The notes: generated by a model from the sequence alone, not told the origin. Positions 6,312 through 14,234 are shown, numbered from the stretch's first letter. The stretch: DNA of 19,389 nt from CAYGLV01 sp964351025 (GCA_964351025.1 CAYGLV010000045.1:1-19389); one strand, 5' to 3'. A program made the numbers and translations.

Positions 6312-7469
6312 ATGGATCTCAACACTCTGCTCGAACGAGCCGTCGAGCTCGGCGCCAGCGACGTCCACCTGAAGCTCGGGCAGCCGCCCGTGCTCCGGCG
6401 CGACGGCGAGCTGGCGCTGCTCGAGGGCTGGCCCGCGCTCGGCGAGCACGACCTCGAGGTCGTGCTCGCGACCGTCACCGCTCACGTGCCGGGGCGCCGC
6501 GTCGCGTTCGACGAGAGCGGAGACCTCGATCTCGCCTACACCTCCGAGGGCCTGCCACGCTTCCGGGTCAACGGCTTTCGCCAGCGTGGGGCGATCTCGT
6601 TCGCGCTGCGCGTGATCCCGACCGACGTGCCGAACTTCGAGCTGCTCAACCTGCCGCCGGGCGTCGAGCGCCTGGCCGGAGAGCACCGGGGCCTCGTTCT
6701 CGTCACGGGCGCCACCGGCTCCGGCAAGACGACGACCCTCGCGGCGATGCTCGACCACATCAACCGGACGCGGCAGCAGCACATCGTCACGATCGAAGAC
6801 CCGATCGAGGTCCTCCATCCCGACCGGAGCTGCATCGTCAACCAGCGCGAGGTCGGGCTCGACACGGAGTCCTTCCACCAGGCGCTGCGGCGCGTGCTCC
6901 GCCAGGACCCCGACGTGATCCTGATCGGCGAGCTCCGCGACGTCGAGACGGCCGAGGTCGCGCTCCAGGCCGCCGAGTCGGGACACCTCGTCTTCTCGAC
7001 GCTGCACACGGTCGACGCCGCTGAGACGATCGCGCGGATGATCGAGTTCTTCCCGCCCGGCAAACAGCAGCAGGTCCGCTCGGTGCTCGCCGGCGTCCTC
7101 AAGGGCGTGGTCAGCCAGCGACTGCTCCCACGCGAGGGGGGCGGCCGCGTGGCGGCCGTCGAGGTGATGGTGACGAACGCCCGGATCGCCGACCTCATCC
7201 GCGAGGAGCGCACCGAGGAGATCATCGACGCGATCGCCGAGGGCTCCTACTTCCAGATGCAGACCTTCGCGCAGGCCCTTATCTCTCTCGTCCTCGCCGG
7301 TCATGTGGATCGCGAGACGGCCGCAAACGCATCCACGAACAAGCACGACTTCCTCGTGCTGCTCGAGCAAGCGCTCAAGCAGCGGGTTGCGGGCTCGGTG
7401 GCGGAGGAGGCGGCGGAGGCGGCGGCGGGAGTTCCGGCGCTCCGTCTTGCTCGCCCCGCCGAGCGATGA
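6312..7469 (+). CDS. pilT: PilT-like type IV pilus retraction ATPase (first copy)
   Basis: A 385-residue secretion ATPase. After a PAS-like N-domain (1-100), the RecA-like core has Walker A Gly133-Ala-Thr-Gly-Ser-Gly-Lys139-Thr, an Asp box Ile-Glu-Asp-Pro-Ile-Glu (161-166), Walker B Asp-Val-Ile-Leu-Ile-Gly-Glu207 and a His box Gly-His-Leu-Val-Phe-Ser-Thr-Leu-His-Thr (224-233). The PilT-type motif Ala-Arg-Ile-Ala-Asp-Leu-Ile-Arg-Glu (290-298) indicates a retraction motor rather than PilB. There is an Ala- and Glu-rich tail (360-385). PilT hexamers depolymerise pili at the inner face of the membrane. It is the first gene after a sigma-28-type promoter and its TGA overlaps the ATG of the next gene (ATGA). 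Compared with the second copy (17838), Walker A has Ala in place of Pro and the retraction motif is less canonical, so the two may differ in role. Confidence 0.92.
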   Translation: MDLNTLLERAVELGASDVHLKLGQPPVLRRDGELALLEGWPALGEHDLEVVLATVTAHVPGRRVAFDESGDLDLAYTSEGLPRFRVNGFRQRGAISFALRVIPTDVPNFELLNLPPGVERLAGEHRGLVLVTGATGSGKTTTLAAMLDHINRTRQQHIVTIEDPIEVLHPDRSCIVNQREVGLDTESFHQALRRVLRQDPDVILIGELRDVETAEVALQAAESGHLVFSTLHTVDAAETIARMIEFFPPGKQQQVRSVLAGVLKGVVSQRLLPREGGGRVAAVEVMVTNARIADLIREERTEEIIDAIAEGSYFQMQTFAQALISLVLAGHVDRETAANASTNKHDFLVLLEQALKQRVAGSVAEEAAEAAAGVPALRLARPAER

Positions 7470-8905
7470 GGCACGCGCTCGCCGCATTCGTGCTGGCGCT
7501 CGCCCTCGCCGGCGCCGCCGCCGCGGACACCTTTGCGCCCGTGCAGACCGGACCCGCGGCGCTGCCGAGCGCGGAGCAACCGAACCTCGCCGCCTCGCTC
7601 CTGCTTCCGCCCGGCGTCTTCAGCGGCCCGGCGACCGCTCCCCAAGTCTTCGACGAGGCCGCTCTGCGGGATCTCTGGGAGCGCGCGGGGGCCGCGTACG
7701 GCATTCCCTGGGAGCTGCTCGCCTCGATCAACAAGATCGAGTCCAACTTCGGGCGCAACATGGGGCCGAGCTCCGCGGGCGCCGTCGGCTGGATGCAGTT
7801 CATGCCGGACACCTGGCTGCGGTGGGGGATGGACGGCTCCGGTGACGGATTCGCCGACCCCTGGAACGCCGAGGACGCCGTCTACTCGGCGGCGCGCTAT
7901 CTGGCCGCTGCAGGAGGGCGCTTCGACCTCCAGCGGGCCGTGTTCGCCTACAACCATGCCCAGTGGTACGTGGATCAGGTGCTCCAGCTCGCCGCCCTCT
8001 ACAGAGGCGGCGGGGTCGAGGCCACGTTTGCGCTCGACCGCCTGCAGATCGACCTCGAGCAGGCCCAGGCCGACGTCATCGCCGCGCGCGACGCGCTCGA
8101 GCGCTCGGAAGCAGCCGAGGCGGCGCTCCGGACGGCCGTCGCCGAGCTGGACGGCGCCGCAGACGTCCTTGTGCTGCTGTCGGACCAGCTCGAGGCGCAG
8201 AAAAACGTCTTCCAGCTCGACTGGCGCCGAGCCGAGGCCTCGGCCGAGGTCGCGCTCCGGCGTGAGGAGCTGGCGCAGGCCGAGGCCACGCTTGCGTCGG
8301 CGCGTGCGGGAGCCATCCCCGCCACCTTCGCGCCCGGCGCCGCCGAGCTGCTCGGCGCTCCGCTCGCCGTGGAGGACTACGTCTTCCCGGTCGGCGGCGG
8401 GCCGGCCGCTGTCTCCGTCGGTCGCGAACACCACGACTACGCGGCCGCCGACATCGCAGCGCCGGAGGGCTCGCCCGTCTACGCCCTGGCCCCGATGGTC
8501 GTGCTCGAGGCGTGGCCGGCTCCGGCCGGGCGCTGCGGAATCGGCGCCAAGCTGCTGACCGCCGACGGCCTCGTCTGGAGCTACTGCCACCTCGCCTACC
8601 TCGATCCGGGCGCGGCCCCTGGCGCCGTGCTCGCCGCAGGCGACTTCGTCGGCCTTGTCGGCTCGACCGGGAACTCGAGCGGCCCGCACCTCCATCTCCA
8701 GCTCGATCCGCCGACCGCCTACCCGCAGGATCTTGCGTGGTTCCAGCAGGCCGCAGGGATCGCATTCCGCTGGCAGGAGGACGGTGGCGACCGGCTGCTG
8801 GCGCTCTCGTTCGCCCAGGCGGGACCGGTCTTCGCGGTGCTGCCTCCTGAGCCCTCCGCGGCCGCGAACGACGATGTCGTCGAGTTCACCCTCCTCGGGG
8901 GTTGA
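7466..8905 (+). CDS. Lytic transglycosylase - M23 (LytM) peptidase fusion
   Basis: A 479-residue secreted wall hydrolase. The signal peptide covers about 1-21. Residues 63-175 are an MltB/SLT-type lytic transglycosylase: catalytic Glu92 in Ile-Asn-Lys-Ile-Glu-Ser-Asn-Phe-Gly, then Gly-Trp-Met-Gln-Phe-Met-Pro-Asp-Thr-Trp (108-117), Asn-Ala-Glu-Asp-Ala (134-138) and Tyr-Asn-His-Ala (162-165). Residues 188-285 are an Ala/Glu/Arg-rich coiled coil. Residues 300-415 are an M23 zinc endopeptidase with His322-His323...Asp329, His375 in Ser-Tyr-Cys-His and His408-Leu-His410. The protein could therefore cut both glycan strands and peptide cross-links. A coupled start (ATGA) with pilT1 ties it to pilus biogenesis, where it would open the wall for the fibre. 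All expected catalytic residues are present, so both domains are probably active. Confidence 0.9.
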   Translation: MRHALAAFVLALALAGAAAADTFAPVQTGPAALPSAEQPNLAASLLLPPGVFSGPATAPQVFDEAALRDLWERAGAAYGIPWELLASINKIESNFGRNMGPSSAGAVGWMQFMPDTWLRWGMDGSGDGFADPWNAEDAVYSAARYLAAAGGRFDLQRAVFAYNHAQWYVDQVLQLAALYRGGGVEATFALDRLQIDLEQAQADVIAARDALERSEAAEAALRTAVAELDGAADVLVLLSDQLEAQKNVFQLDWRRAEASAEVALRREELAQAEATLASARAGAIPATFAPGAAELLGAPLAVEDYVFPVGGGPAAVSVGREHHDYAAADIAAPEGSPVYALAPMVVLEAWPAPAGRCGIGAKLLTADGLVWSYCHLAYLDPGAAPGAVLAAGDFVGLVGSTGNSSGPHLHLQLDPPTAYPQDLAWFQQAAGIAFRWQEDGGDRLLALSFAQAGPVFAVLPPEPSAAANDDVVEFTLLGG

Positions 8906-8912
8906 GTCGAGC

Positions 8913-9788
8913 GTGGGAATTGCCGACAAGCGGGACATGGCCGCACGATTCGTCGCGCGCGCGCCCTGGCCGGCCGCGCTCATCGCCGCATTCCTGCTCG
9001 CCACGGCGGGATGGGCGGCTGGTGTGGCGTGGGCGGCCGAGGGAGCGACGCCGCCTGCCGAAAAGGCAGGGTCGCTCGTGGTGCCCGACGTGCGGCACCA
9101 GGCCTACGTCTTCGCCAAGGGAGCGCTCGAGCAGTCGGGCTTCGCCTGGCGGGTCGAGGGCAAGGTGCAGGGGTACGCAGCGAACCTCGTCGTCGGGCAG
9201 AGTCCCGCCGCGGGCGCGCGGGTCGTCGCCGACGGCAAGCCGCTCGTCGTGCTCACTCTCGCTCGGAACCCGGCTTACCAGCAAAAGGGAACACCCGAAA
9301 ACGCCTCTTCGTACGCGGGCCGCCCCGCCCGGCTCGTCACCACCGCGGCCGCGCGACGCGCGGCCGCTGCACCGTCGGCCGTCGCCGCTCCGGTGCTGAA
9401 GCCCGCCGCGAAGCCAACGGCGAAGGCACCGGTCGCGAAGCCGACGGCGAAGGCGCCTGCGGCAAAGCCCGCCGCCCGCCCGCCTGCGTTCGCTGTCGCC
9501 GGTGCGCCCGCCGAGCCGCTGACCGAGATCTCGCTTCCGCAGCGGGCGAAGGAGCTCGCCGCCTGGCTCGAACGGCACCGCGTGCCGACCGCCGCGACCG
9601 TCAACCACTGGCTCTACCAGCACACCTGGATCGTCACCGGCGCGCAGTTCGGCTGGTGGCAGGGCGCCGAGGCGCTGAAGACGCTGATCGAGGTCGACCG
9701 CCGCGCGCAGCAGCTCTGGGGTCTCGGCGGCAAGAGCGAGCAGGTCGCCAGCCGGGCGCTGACAGAGGTTCGGGCGAAGGCGAAGTGA
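8913..9788 (+). CDS. Membrane-anchored PASTA-domain protein
   Basis: A 291-residue protein with a short cytoplasmic N-terminus, one hydrophobic segment at about 19-41 and a single PASTA domain at about 53-118 (Val-Val-Pro-Asp-Val near its start, Val-Gly-Gln-Ser-Pro-Ala-Ala-Gly at 94-101). An Ala/Lys/Pro-rich linker with 9-residue repeats (about 160-195) leads to a C-terminal domain (205-291) containing several Trp residues that I do not recognise. PASTA domains bind peptidoglycan or muropeptides in PknB kinases and penicillin-binding proteins. Here the domain probably anchors or senses wall material near the pilus machine. GTG 8913 is preceded by a G-rich stretch; ATG 8937 is an equally possible start that keeps the membrane segment. 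Its TGA overlaps the GTG of the minor prepilin (GTGA), so the two are coupled. Confidence 0.8.
   Translation: MGIADKRDMAARFVARAPWPAALIAAFLLATAGWAAGVAWAAEGATPPAEKAGSLVVPDVRHQAYVFAKGALEQSGFAWRVEGKVQGYAANLVVGQSPAAGARVVADGKPLVVLTLARNPAYQQKGTPENASSYAGRPARLVTTAAARRAAAAPSAVAAPVLKPAAKPTAKAPVAKPTAKAPAAKPAARPPAFAVAGAPAEPLTEISLPQRAKELAAWLERHRVPTAATVNHWLYQHTWIVTGAQFGWWQGAEALKTLIEVDRRAQQLWGLGGKSEQVASRALTEVRAKAK
9408..9461 (+). repeat. 27-bp tandem repeat encoding an Ala-Lys-Pro-Thr linker
   Basis: Two consecutive 27-bp units that start GCGAAGCC at 9408 and 9435 differ at a few positions and encode Ala-Lys-Pro-Thr-Ala-Lys-Ala-Pro-Val/Ala. A degenerate third copy follows. The low-complexity linker probably spans cell-wall thickness. 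Confidence 0.7.
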
Positions 9789-10342
9789 GCAGGCTCGCAG
9801 CGATCAGGGCGCGTCTGGCGGCGGAGAACGGCTACTCGCTCGTCGAGATGCTGACGGTGATGATCGTCCTCGCGGTCGTGATGGGCGCCATCTCCACGCT
9901 GCTCGTCCAGGGGTCGAAAGCCGAGCTCGACATGAACAACCGCTTCCAGGCCCAGAGCAACGCGCGCCTCGCACTCGACCGGCTGCGCCGCGAGGTGCAC
10001 TGCGCGAGCGACATCACGCCCGCTACGTCCGCGTCGGTCACGCTGGCGATGCCGTCGCACTGCCCGACGGCGGGCGGCAGCCCGACCATCACGTGGTGCA
10101 CGCAGTCCGCCGGCACGAACCGGTATGAGCTCTGGCGCTACGTGGGTGCGGCGTGCAGCGGGACCGGGGTGGCGGTCGCCGACTACCTGACGTCGCAGAC
10201 GGTGTTCACGTTCACGGTGCAGTCGGTATCGAGCCTCGCCCTGCTCGGCGTCTCCTTCCCCGTCGACGTCGAGCCGGGCAAGGGCGCGATTCCCTACACG
10301 CTCACAGACGACATCGTGCTGCGGAACAGCACGCGGATCTAG
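9785..10342 (+). CDS. Minor type IV prepilin (PilW/PilJ-like)
   Basis: A 185-residue prepilin starting at GTG 9785, which overlaps the previous stop. It has a 16-residue leader with basic residues ending in Gly16, a cleavage site Gly16|Tyr17-Ser-Leu-Val-Glu21-Met with the canonical Glu at +5, and a 20-residue hydrophobic helix. The C-terminal globular part has three Cys and is Thr/Ser-rich, as in minor pilins exposed at the tip. The prepilin peptidase encoded at 13478 would process it. The position just before two PilX-like genes resembles the fimT-pilV-pilW-pilX order of minor-pilin operons, but I cannot assign it to one of these by sequence. Confidence 0.88.
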   Translation: MSRLAAIRARLAAENGYSLVEMLTVMIVLAVVMGAISTLLVQGSKAELDMNNRFQAQSNARLALDRLRREVHCASDITPATSASVTLAMPSHCPTAGGSPTITWCTQSAGTNRYELWRYVGAACSGTGVAVADYLTSQTVFTFTVQSVSSLALLGVSFPVDVEPGKGAIPYTLTDDIVLRNSTRI

Positions 10343-10344
10343 CG

Positions 10345-11910
10345 ATGCGGCTGCTGCGCTCCGAGCGCGGGCTCGCTTTGCCGTTTGCCCTCGCCGTGCT
10401 GATCGTGTCGTCGATCATGCTCGTCTCGATCGTCGAGTACTCGAGCTCCAACTCGCGTTCGGCGGCGCGCGGCAAGGGCGCGCAGAACGCGTTCACGCTC
10501 TCCGAGGCCGGGCTGAACAACGCACTCGCCGTGATGTTCAACGGCGGCAACGTGCTCTCGCAGGGGCTCATGCCGGCCTGCACGCTGCCGGAGGCGAACT
10601 GGAGCGTGGGTACCTACGACGGCGGCACCGCGCGCTGGTGCGGGACGCTCGATCTCTCGCAAAACCTCTGGAACCTGAAGGCGCTCGGGATCGTCGACAA
10701 CCCGACGGGTTCCACCGCGCCCGACGTGCGGCGGACGCTCACCGCCACCGTCCCGATCACGCCGCAGGCGACGACCGACAACTCGGCGCAGGCGTGGAAC
10801 TACATGTTCGCCACGCGGACGGGGACGTCGGGGGGCTGCGACCTCACGTATTCGAACAACGTCACGATCGGCTCGAACGTCTACACGGCCGGCAACCTGT
10901 GCCTCGACCAGAACGTCGTCATCAGCTCGCCGAAGGTGATCGTCGGAGGCAAGATCGACATCGAGAACAACGGCCGCATCGGTACGTCCGGGACGAACAA
11001 CTGGTCGACGCGCGTCGAGGTCCAGGTCGGCGGGTCGGGCGGGCAATACTGCCGCTACGCCGGCGGCGCGTGGAGCGGGCAGACCTGCGGCGACGCCCAC
11101 CACGTCTACTCGAGGAACGCGGCCGCGACGGCGATGACCGTGAGCTACACGCCGGAGGCCATCACGCCGCCCGCGCCCGAATGGGACAACTGGTACTCGA
11201 ACTCCGCCCCCGGGCCGACCATCGCCTGCACCACGAGCACTGGGACGCCGCCGGTGTGGGACAACAACTCGACGCGCGACGGAAACAACGGCTCCGTCAG
11301 CACCGTCTTCGACCTGGCGCCGGTGTCGAGCAGCTACACCTGCGTCTCCGGCATGGCGAGCAACCCGATCGGCAAGATCGCCTGGAACCACACGACGAGG
11401 GTGCTGACGCTCGTTGGGACGATGTTCATCGACGGCAGCGCGAAGATCGTGAACACCGCCGTCAACCGGTACACGGGCTACGCGACGCTCTACCTCTCGG
11501 GCACCTTCCTGATGGACAACGGCGCGAAGATGTGCGCCGTCGTCAACGCCGGCGGGACGGACTGCGACTACGCCGGCTGGGATCCGAACACGACCATGCT
11601 CGCGGTCGTCGCGAACGGCGACGGCTCGATCTCGGGCGCAGGCAGCCAGACAGGCTCCACGACGTCGGGCGGCGGCAACGGCATCAAGCTCGTCAACAAC
11701 ACACGCTTCCAGGGCGCGCTCCAGGCGACGAAGGCGGTCCAGCTTCAGAACAACGCGAAGGTGGACGGGCCGATCATCGCCAGCACGATCGTCGTCGACA
11801 ACAACGTGACGCCGGATGCCTTCCCGGTGATCACGACTGCCCCCTCGGGGCTGCCGGGGAACCCGGCGGTCTACGCGCAGCCGAACGAGCCGCAGAAGTT
11901 CAGCGGCTGA
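10345..11910 (+). CDS. Large PilX-like pilus-associated protein (first paralogue)
   Basis: A 521-residue protein with a prepilin-like N-terminus: Ser-Glu-Arg-Gly9 followed by Leu-Ala-Leu-Pro-Phe and a hydrophobic helix to about 30. It lacks the Glu at +5, as PilX-type proteins often do. Residues 45-65 hold Ser-Glu-Ala-Gly-Leu-Asn-Asn-Ala. The remaining 450 residues are Asn/Gly/Thr/Ser-rich with short periodic strands (for example Gly-Asn-Leu-Cys-Leu, Val-Gly-Gly-Lys-Ile). They suggest a solenoid or beta-helix adhesin-like body with scattered Cys pairs. It is probably exported with, or displayed at the tip of, the pilus. It starts two bases after the prepilin stop and is followed by a probable terminator. 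It is homologous along its length to the next gene. Confidence 0.75.
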   Translation: MRLLRSERGLALPFALAVLIVSSIMLVSIVEYSSSNSRSAARGKGAQNAFTLSEAGLNNALAVMFNGGNVLSQGLMPACTLPEANWSVGTYDGGTARWCGTLDLSQNLWNLKALGIVDNPTGSTAPDVRRTLTATVPITPQATTDNSAQAWNYMFATRTGTSGGCDLTYSNNVTIGSNVYTAGNLCLDQNVVISSPKVIVGGKIDIENNGRIGTSGTNNWSTRVEVQVGGSGGQYCRYAGGAWSGQTCGDAHHVYSRNAAATAMTVSYTPEAITPPAPEWDNWYSNSAPGPTIACTTSTGTPPVWDNNSTRDGNNGSVSTVFDLAPVSSSYTCVSGMASNPIGKIAWNHTTRVLTLVGTMFIDGSAKIVNTAVNRYTGYATLYLSGTFLMDNGAKMCAVVNAGGTDCDYAGWDPNTTMLAVVANGDGSISGAGSQTGSTTSGGGNGIKLVNNTRFQGALQATKAVQLQNNAKVDGPIIASTIVVDNNVTPDAFPVITTAPSGLPGNPAVYAQPNEPQKFSG

Positions 11911-11936
11911 TCCGCGCGCGCAGTCGGCAGACCCAA

Positions 11937-11967
11937 AAAATCCTCTCTACCCCGAAAGAGGGATTTT
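11937..11967 (+). terminator. Probable intrinsic terminator after the first PilX-like gene
   Basis: AAAATCC (11937-11943) pairs with GGATTTT (11961-11967), extended inward by TCT/AGA with one bulged G. The A-tract/U-tract arrangement is typical of a bidirectional terminator. The 5' arm could alternatively pair with TAGAGAG at 11975-11981 (7 bp with 11943-11949), which would break this hairpin. Confidence 0.5.
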
Positions 11968-11988
11968 CCCCTGCTAGAGAGCAAGTTT

Positions 11989-12046
11989 AGTGAGTACCCA
12001 GGGTCATCACTCCTGCGGCTTGAATGCCGAACGAGGAGTTGCACAG
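11989..12046 (+). promoter_or_regulatory. Structured leader that can hide the ribosome binding site of the second PilX-like gene
   Basis: The ribosome binding site AGGAG (12034-12038) lies in ACTCCT (12009-12014) / AGGAGT (12034-12039), closing over an inner stem CGGC (12016-12019) / GCCG (12026-12029). An upstream AGTGA (11989-11993) can instead pair with TCACT (12007-12011), which overlaps the anti-RBS arm and would free the site. This is an on/off architecture seen by eye. It matches no riboswitch class I know. A weak sigma-28-like -10 (GCCGAACG, 12026-12033) overlaps it. Confidence 0.4.
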
Positions 12047-13477
12047 GTGCGTCGAGGAAGATCAGCGCCACAAAGGTTCCACAGCCGGCTCGGCAACCAG
12101 TCGGGGTTCGCCCTGCCGTTCGCCCTCGTCACGCTCGTCGTGCTCGGTGGGCTCGGCACGAGCGTCGCCGCGTACACGAGCTGGAACACCGGCTCGGCTG
12201 CCCGCTCGAACGCCGATCAGGTCGCTCTCGCGCTCGCTGAAGCCGGCCTCAACTACGCCTACTCGACGCTCTACAACTCCGCGACGCCGTCCAACCCGGC
12301 GACGGTGCCGTCCACGACGGTCACGCTCGACGGAGGCACGGCCCAGTACGCGGGAACGCTCGCCGGCGACACGTGGACGCTGACCGGCACCGGTACGGCG
12401 CGCAACCCGACGGGACCGGCCGCAGCGCCCGTCGTTCGCTCGGTCAGCGGCCGCGTCCGGCTCGGGTCGGCGCGGCAGAGCTCGACGAACAACGCGGTCT
12501 GGAACTACGTCTACGCCGACGCGCTCACCGGCTGCACGAACCTCTCCAACTCGGTCGTGCTCGACGTGCCGCTCTACGTGCGCGGGAACCTGTGCCTGTC
12601 GAACAGCGCGAAGATGACCGGCTACGCCCTGCGCGTCGGCGGCAACGTCACGCTGACGAACCAGGCAGCGGTCGGGTCGGCCGCTGAGCCGATCTACGAG
12701 GTGTCGGTCGGGGGCACGTGCCAGCTCGGCAACGGCACGCCGCACTCCCCGTGCGGCGCTGCCGACCAGGTGTACGGCCAGGTGATCGGCACGAACCCCC
12801 CCGGCTTGACGAAGCCGCCGGTCGACCTTGCGCGGTGGTACAGCGACTCCCAGCCCGGCCCCATGCACGCCTGCACGAGCGGCAGCTTCCCGGGCGGTTT
12901 CGACAACGACGGGGTCATGAACCGCAGCCGCGCGCCGGTCAACCTCACACCGTCGACGGCCTACGACTGCCGCGTCACGGACGCCAGCGGCTACGAGGTC
13001 GGGCGCCTCTCCTGGACGCCCGGCACCCCCGGCAGCCTGAAGATCGCCGGCACGATCTTCTTCGACGGCGACATCTCGTTCGCGCAGTACAACGAGGCCG
13101 TCTACGAGGGGCGCGCGACGATCTATGCGTCCGGGAAGATCACGTTCGCCAACCAGACGCGCGTCTGCGGCAAGGTCGGGTGCCCGAACGACTGGAACCC
13201 GGACGAGAACCTGCTCGCCTTCGTCGCCGGCAGCGCGACCGATTCCGTCGGCTTCGACATCGGCAACAACTCCCGCTTCCAGGGCGCCGCCTACGCGGTA
13301 ACCGACTTCCGCGAGGGCAACAACACGGTCTTCTGGGGCCCCGTGATCGCCAATCAGGTGCACCTGATCAACTCAACCATCCATCAGTACGTGCCGATAG
13401 GGACCCTGTTGCCCGGCATGCCCGCCACCTATGAAGAGATCATCACGCTCGTCAACGTCGGCGGAAGCTGGGGCTAG
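12047..13477 (+). CDS. Large PilX-like pilus-associated protein (second paralogue)
   Basis: A 476-residue protein with a prepilin-like N-terminus: a basic leader ending Gly20, then Phe-Ala-Leu-Pro-Phe and a hydrophobic helix. Glu at +5 is again absent. It shares with the preceding protein the motifs Ala-Leu-Pro-Phe-Ala, Glu-Ala-Gly-Leu-Asn, Leu-Asp-Gly-Gly-Thr-Ala, Trp-Asn-Tyr, Arg/Ala-Gly-Asn-Leu-Cys-Leu, Val-Gly-Gly and Trp-Tyr-Ser-(Asn/Asp)-Ser-x-Pro-Gly-Pro in the same order, so the two arose by tandem duplication and diverged. GTG 12047 is chosen because AGGAG lies 8 bases upstream; the longer frame from GTG 11990 adds 19 residues with no ribosome binding site and disrupts the leader. 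It is probably a tip or minor component. The 3' end contains the pilD promoter, and the stop codon directly abuts the pilD start. Confidence 0.78.
   Translation: MRRGRSAPQRFHSRLGNQSGFALPFALVTLVVLGGLGTSVAAYTSWNTGSAARSNADQVALALAEAGLNYAYSTLYNSATPSNPATVPSTTVTLDGGTAQYAGTLAGDTWTLTGTGTARNPTGPAAAPVVRSVSGRVRLGSARQSSTNNAVWNYVYADALTGCTNLSNSVVLDVPLYVRGNLCLSNSAKMTGYALRVGGNVTLTNQAAVGSAAEPIYEVSVGGTCQLGNGTPHSPCGAADQVYGQVIGTNPPGLTKPPVDLARWYSDSQPGPMHACTSGSFPGGFDNDGVMNRSRAPVNLTPSTAYDCRVTDASGYEVGRLSWTPGTPGSLKIAGTIFFDGDISFAQYNEAVYEGRATIYASGKITFANQTRVCGKVGCPNDWNPDENLLAFVAGSATDSVGFDIGNNSRFQGAAYAVTDFREGNNTVFWGPVIANQVHLINSTIHQYVPIGTLLPGMPATYEEIITLVNVGGSWG
13373..13400 (+). promoter_or_regulatory. Sigma-28-type promoter inside the PilX-like gene, driving pilD
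   Basis: TCAA (13373-13376), 16 bases, GCCGATAG (13393-13400). Spacing and -10 match those of pilB and pilT2. The predicted start near 13407 leaves a leader of about 70 bases before pilD. Confidence 0.6.
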
Positions 13478-14224
13478 ATGGACGTCGCGCTGGCGGCCTT
13501 CGCGTTCGCGCCCGCGCTCGCGATCGGCAGCTTCCTGAACGTCGTCGCCGCACGCCTGCCGTTGCGGCGCTCGGTCGTCTCGGGGCGCTCGGCCTGCATG
13601 GGCTGCCGGCACGACATCGCCTGGTACGACAACGTCCCTGTCGTCTCGTACCTCGCGCTCGGGGGCCGCTGCCGGAGCTGCCGGACGCGGATCAGCCCGC
13701 TCTACCCGGCGGTCGAGCTCGCGACAGCGCTGCTCGTCGCCGCCTGCTTCCTCGTCTTCGGCCTCTCCGGGCAGGCGGTCGTCGCCGCGTTCTTCTGCGC
13801 GACGCTCGTCGTGCTCTCGGCGTCCGATCTGCGCCACCGGATCGTCCCGAACGTGATCGTCCTGCCCGCGGCGGCGATCGTGCTCGTCTCGCGCACCGCG
13901 CTCGACCCGAGTGTCGAGTGGGCCGTCGGCGCCCTCGGCGCCTCACTCTTCCTCTTTCTGGCCGTCCTCGCCTACCCGAAGGGAATGGGGATGGGCGACG
14001 TGAAGCTCGCCCTCCTGCTCGGAGCGATGCTCGGGCGGACGGTCCCCGTCGCGCTCATGCTCGGGATGCTGGCGGCGCTCGTACCGAGCGTCGTGCTGCT
14101 GGCCCGCCACGGCGCCGCCGCGCGGAAGATGGCGATTCCGTTCGCGCCGTTCCTCGCGCTGGGCGCGGTCGTCGCGCTGTTCGCGGGCGAGCGTGTTCTG
14201 GACTGGTACCTGACGCTCCTGTAG
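13478..14224 (+). CDS. pilD: Prepilin peptidase / N-methyltransferase (PilD, A24 family)
   Basis: A 248-residue polytopic membrane aspartic protease. It removes prepilin leaders and methylates the new N-terminus. Visible features are Gly-Ser-Phe-Leu-Asn-Val-Val (17-23), a zinc-binding cytoplasmic loop with Cys40-x-x-Cys43 and Cys65-x-x-Cys68, and the two catalytic aspartates Asp117 (Ser-Ala-Ser-Asp-Leu-Arg-His-Arg) and Asp174 (Gly-Met-Gly-Asp-Val-Lys). Both the peptidase and methyltransferase halves are therefore intact. About seven or eight hydrophobic segments are seen. It starts directly after the stop of the PilX-like gene and should act on the prepilin (9785), PilA (17648) and possibly the two PilX-like proteins. 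A sigma-28-type promoter lies 78 bases upstream. Confidence 0.95.
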   Translation: MDVALAAFAFAPALAIGSFLNVVAARLPLRRSVVSGRSACMGCRHDIAWYDNVPVVSYLALGGRCRSCRTRISPLYPAVELATALLVAACFLVFGLSGQAVVAAFFCATLVVLSASDLRHRIVPNVIVLPAAAIVLVSRTALDPSVEWAVGALGASLFLFLAVLAYPKGMGMGDVKLALLLGAMLGRTVPVALMLGMLAALVPSVVLLARHGAAARKMAIPFAPFLALGAVVALFAGERVLDWYLTLL

Positions 14225-14234
14225 GCGTCGGAGG

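Noticed and set aside
8902..8929. TTGA-N16-GCCGACAA before ATG 8937 of the PASTA gene as another sigma-28 promoter.
   Set aside because: The -10 is one base off, but the -35 matches only two of four bases and the gene sits in a tightly packed operon. Too weak to list.
7301..9004. Long minus-strand open frames opposite pilT1, the hydrolase and other genes.
   Set aside because: They are Arg/Gly/Ala-rich shadows of high-GC coding DNA, with no recognisable motifs, and they lie opposite genes with clear catalytic residues.
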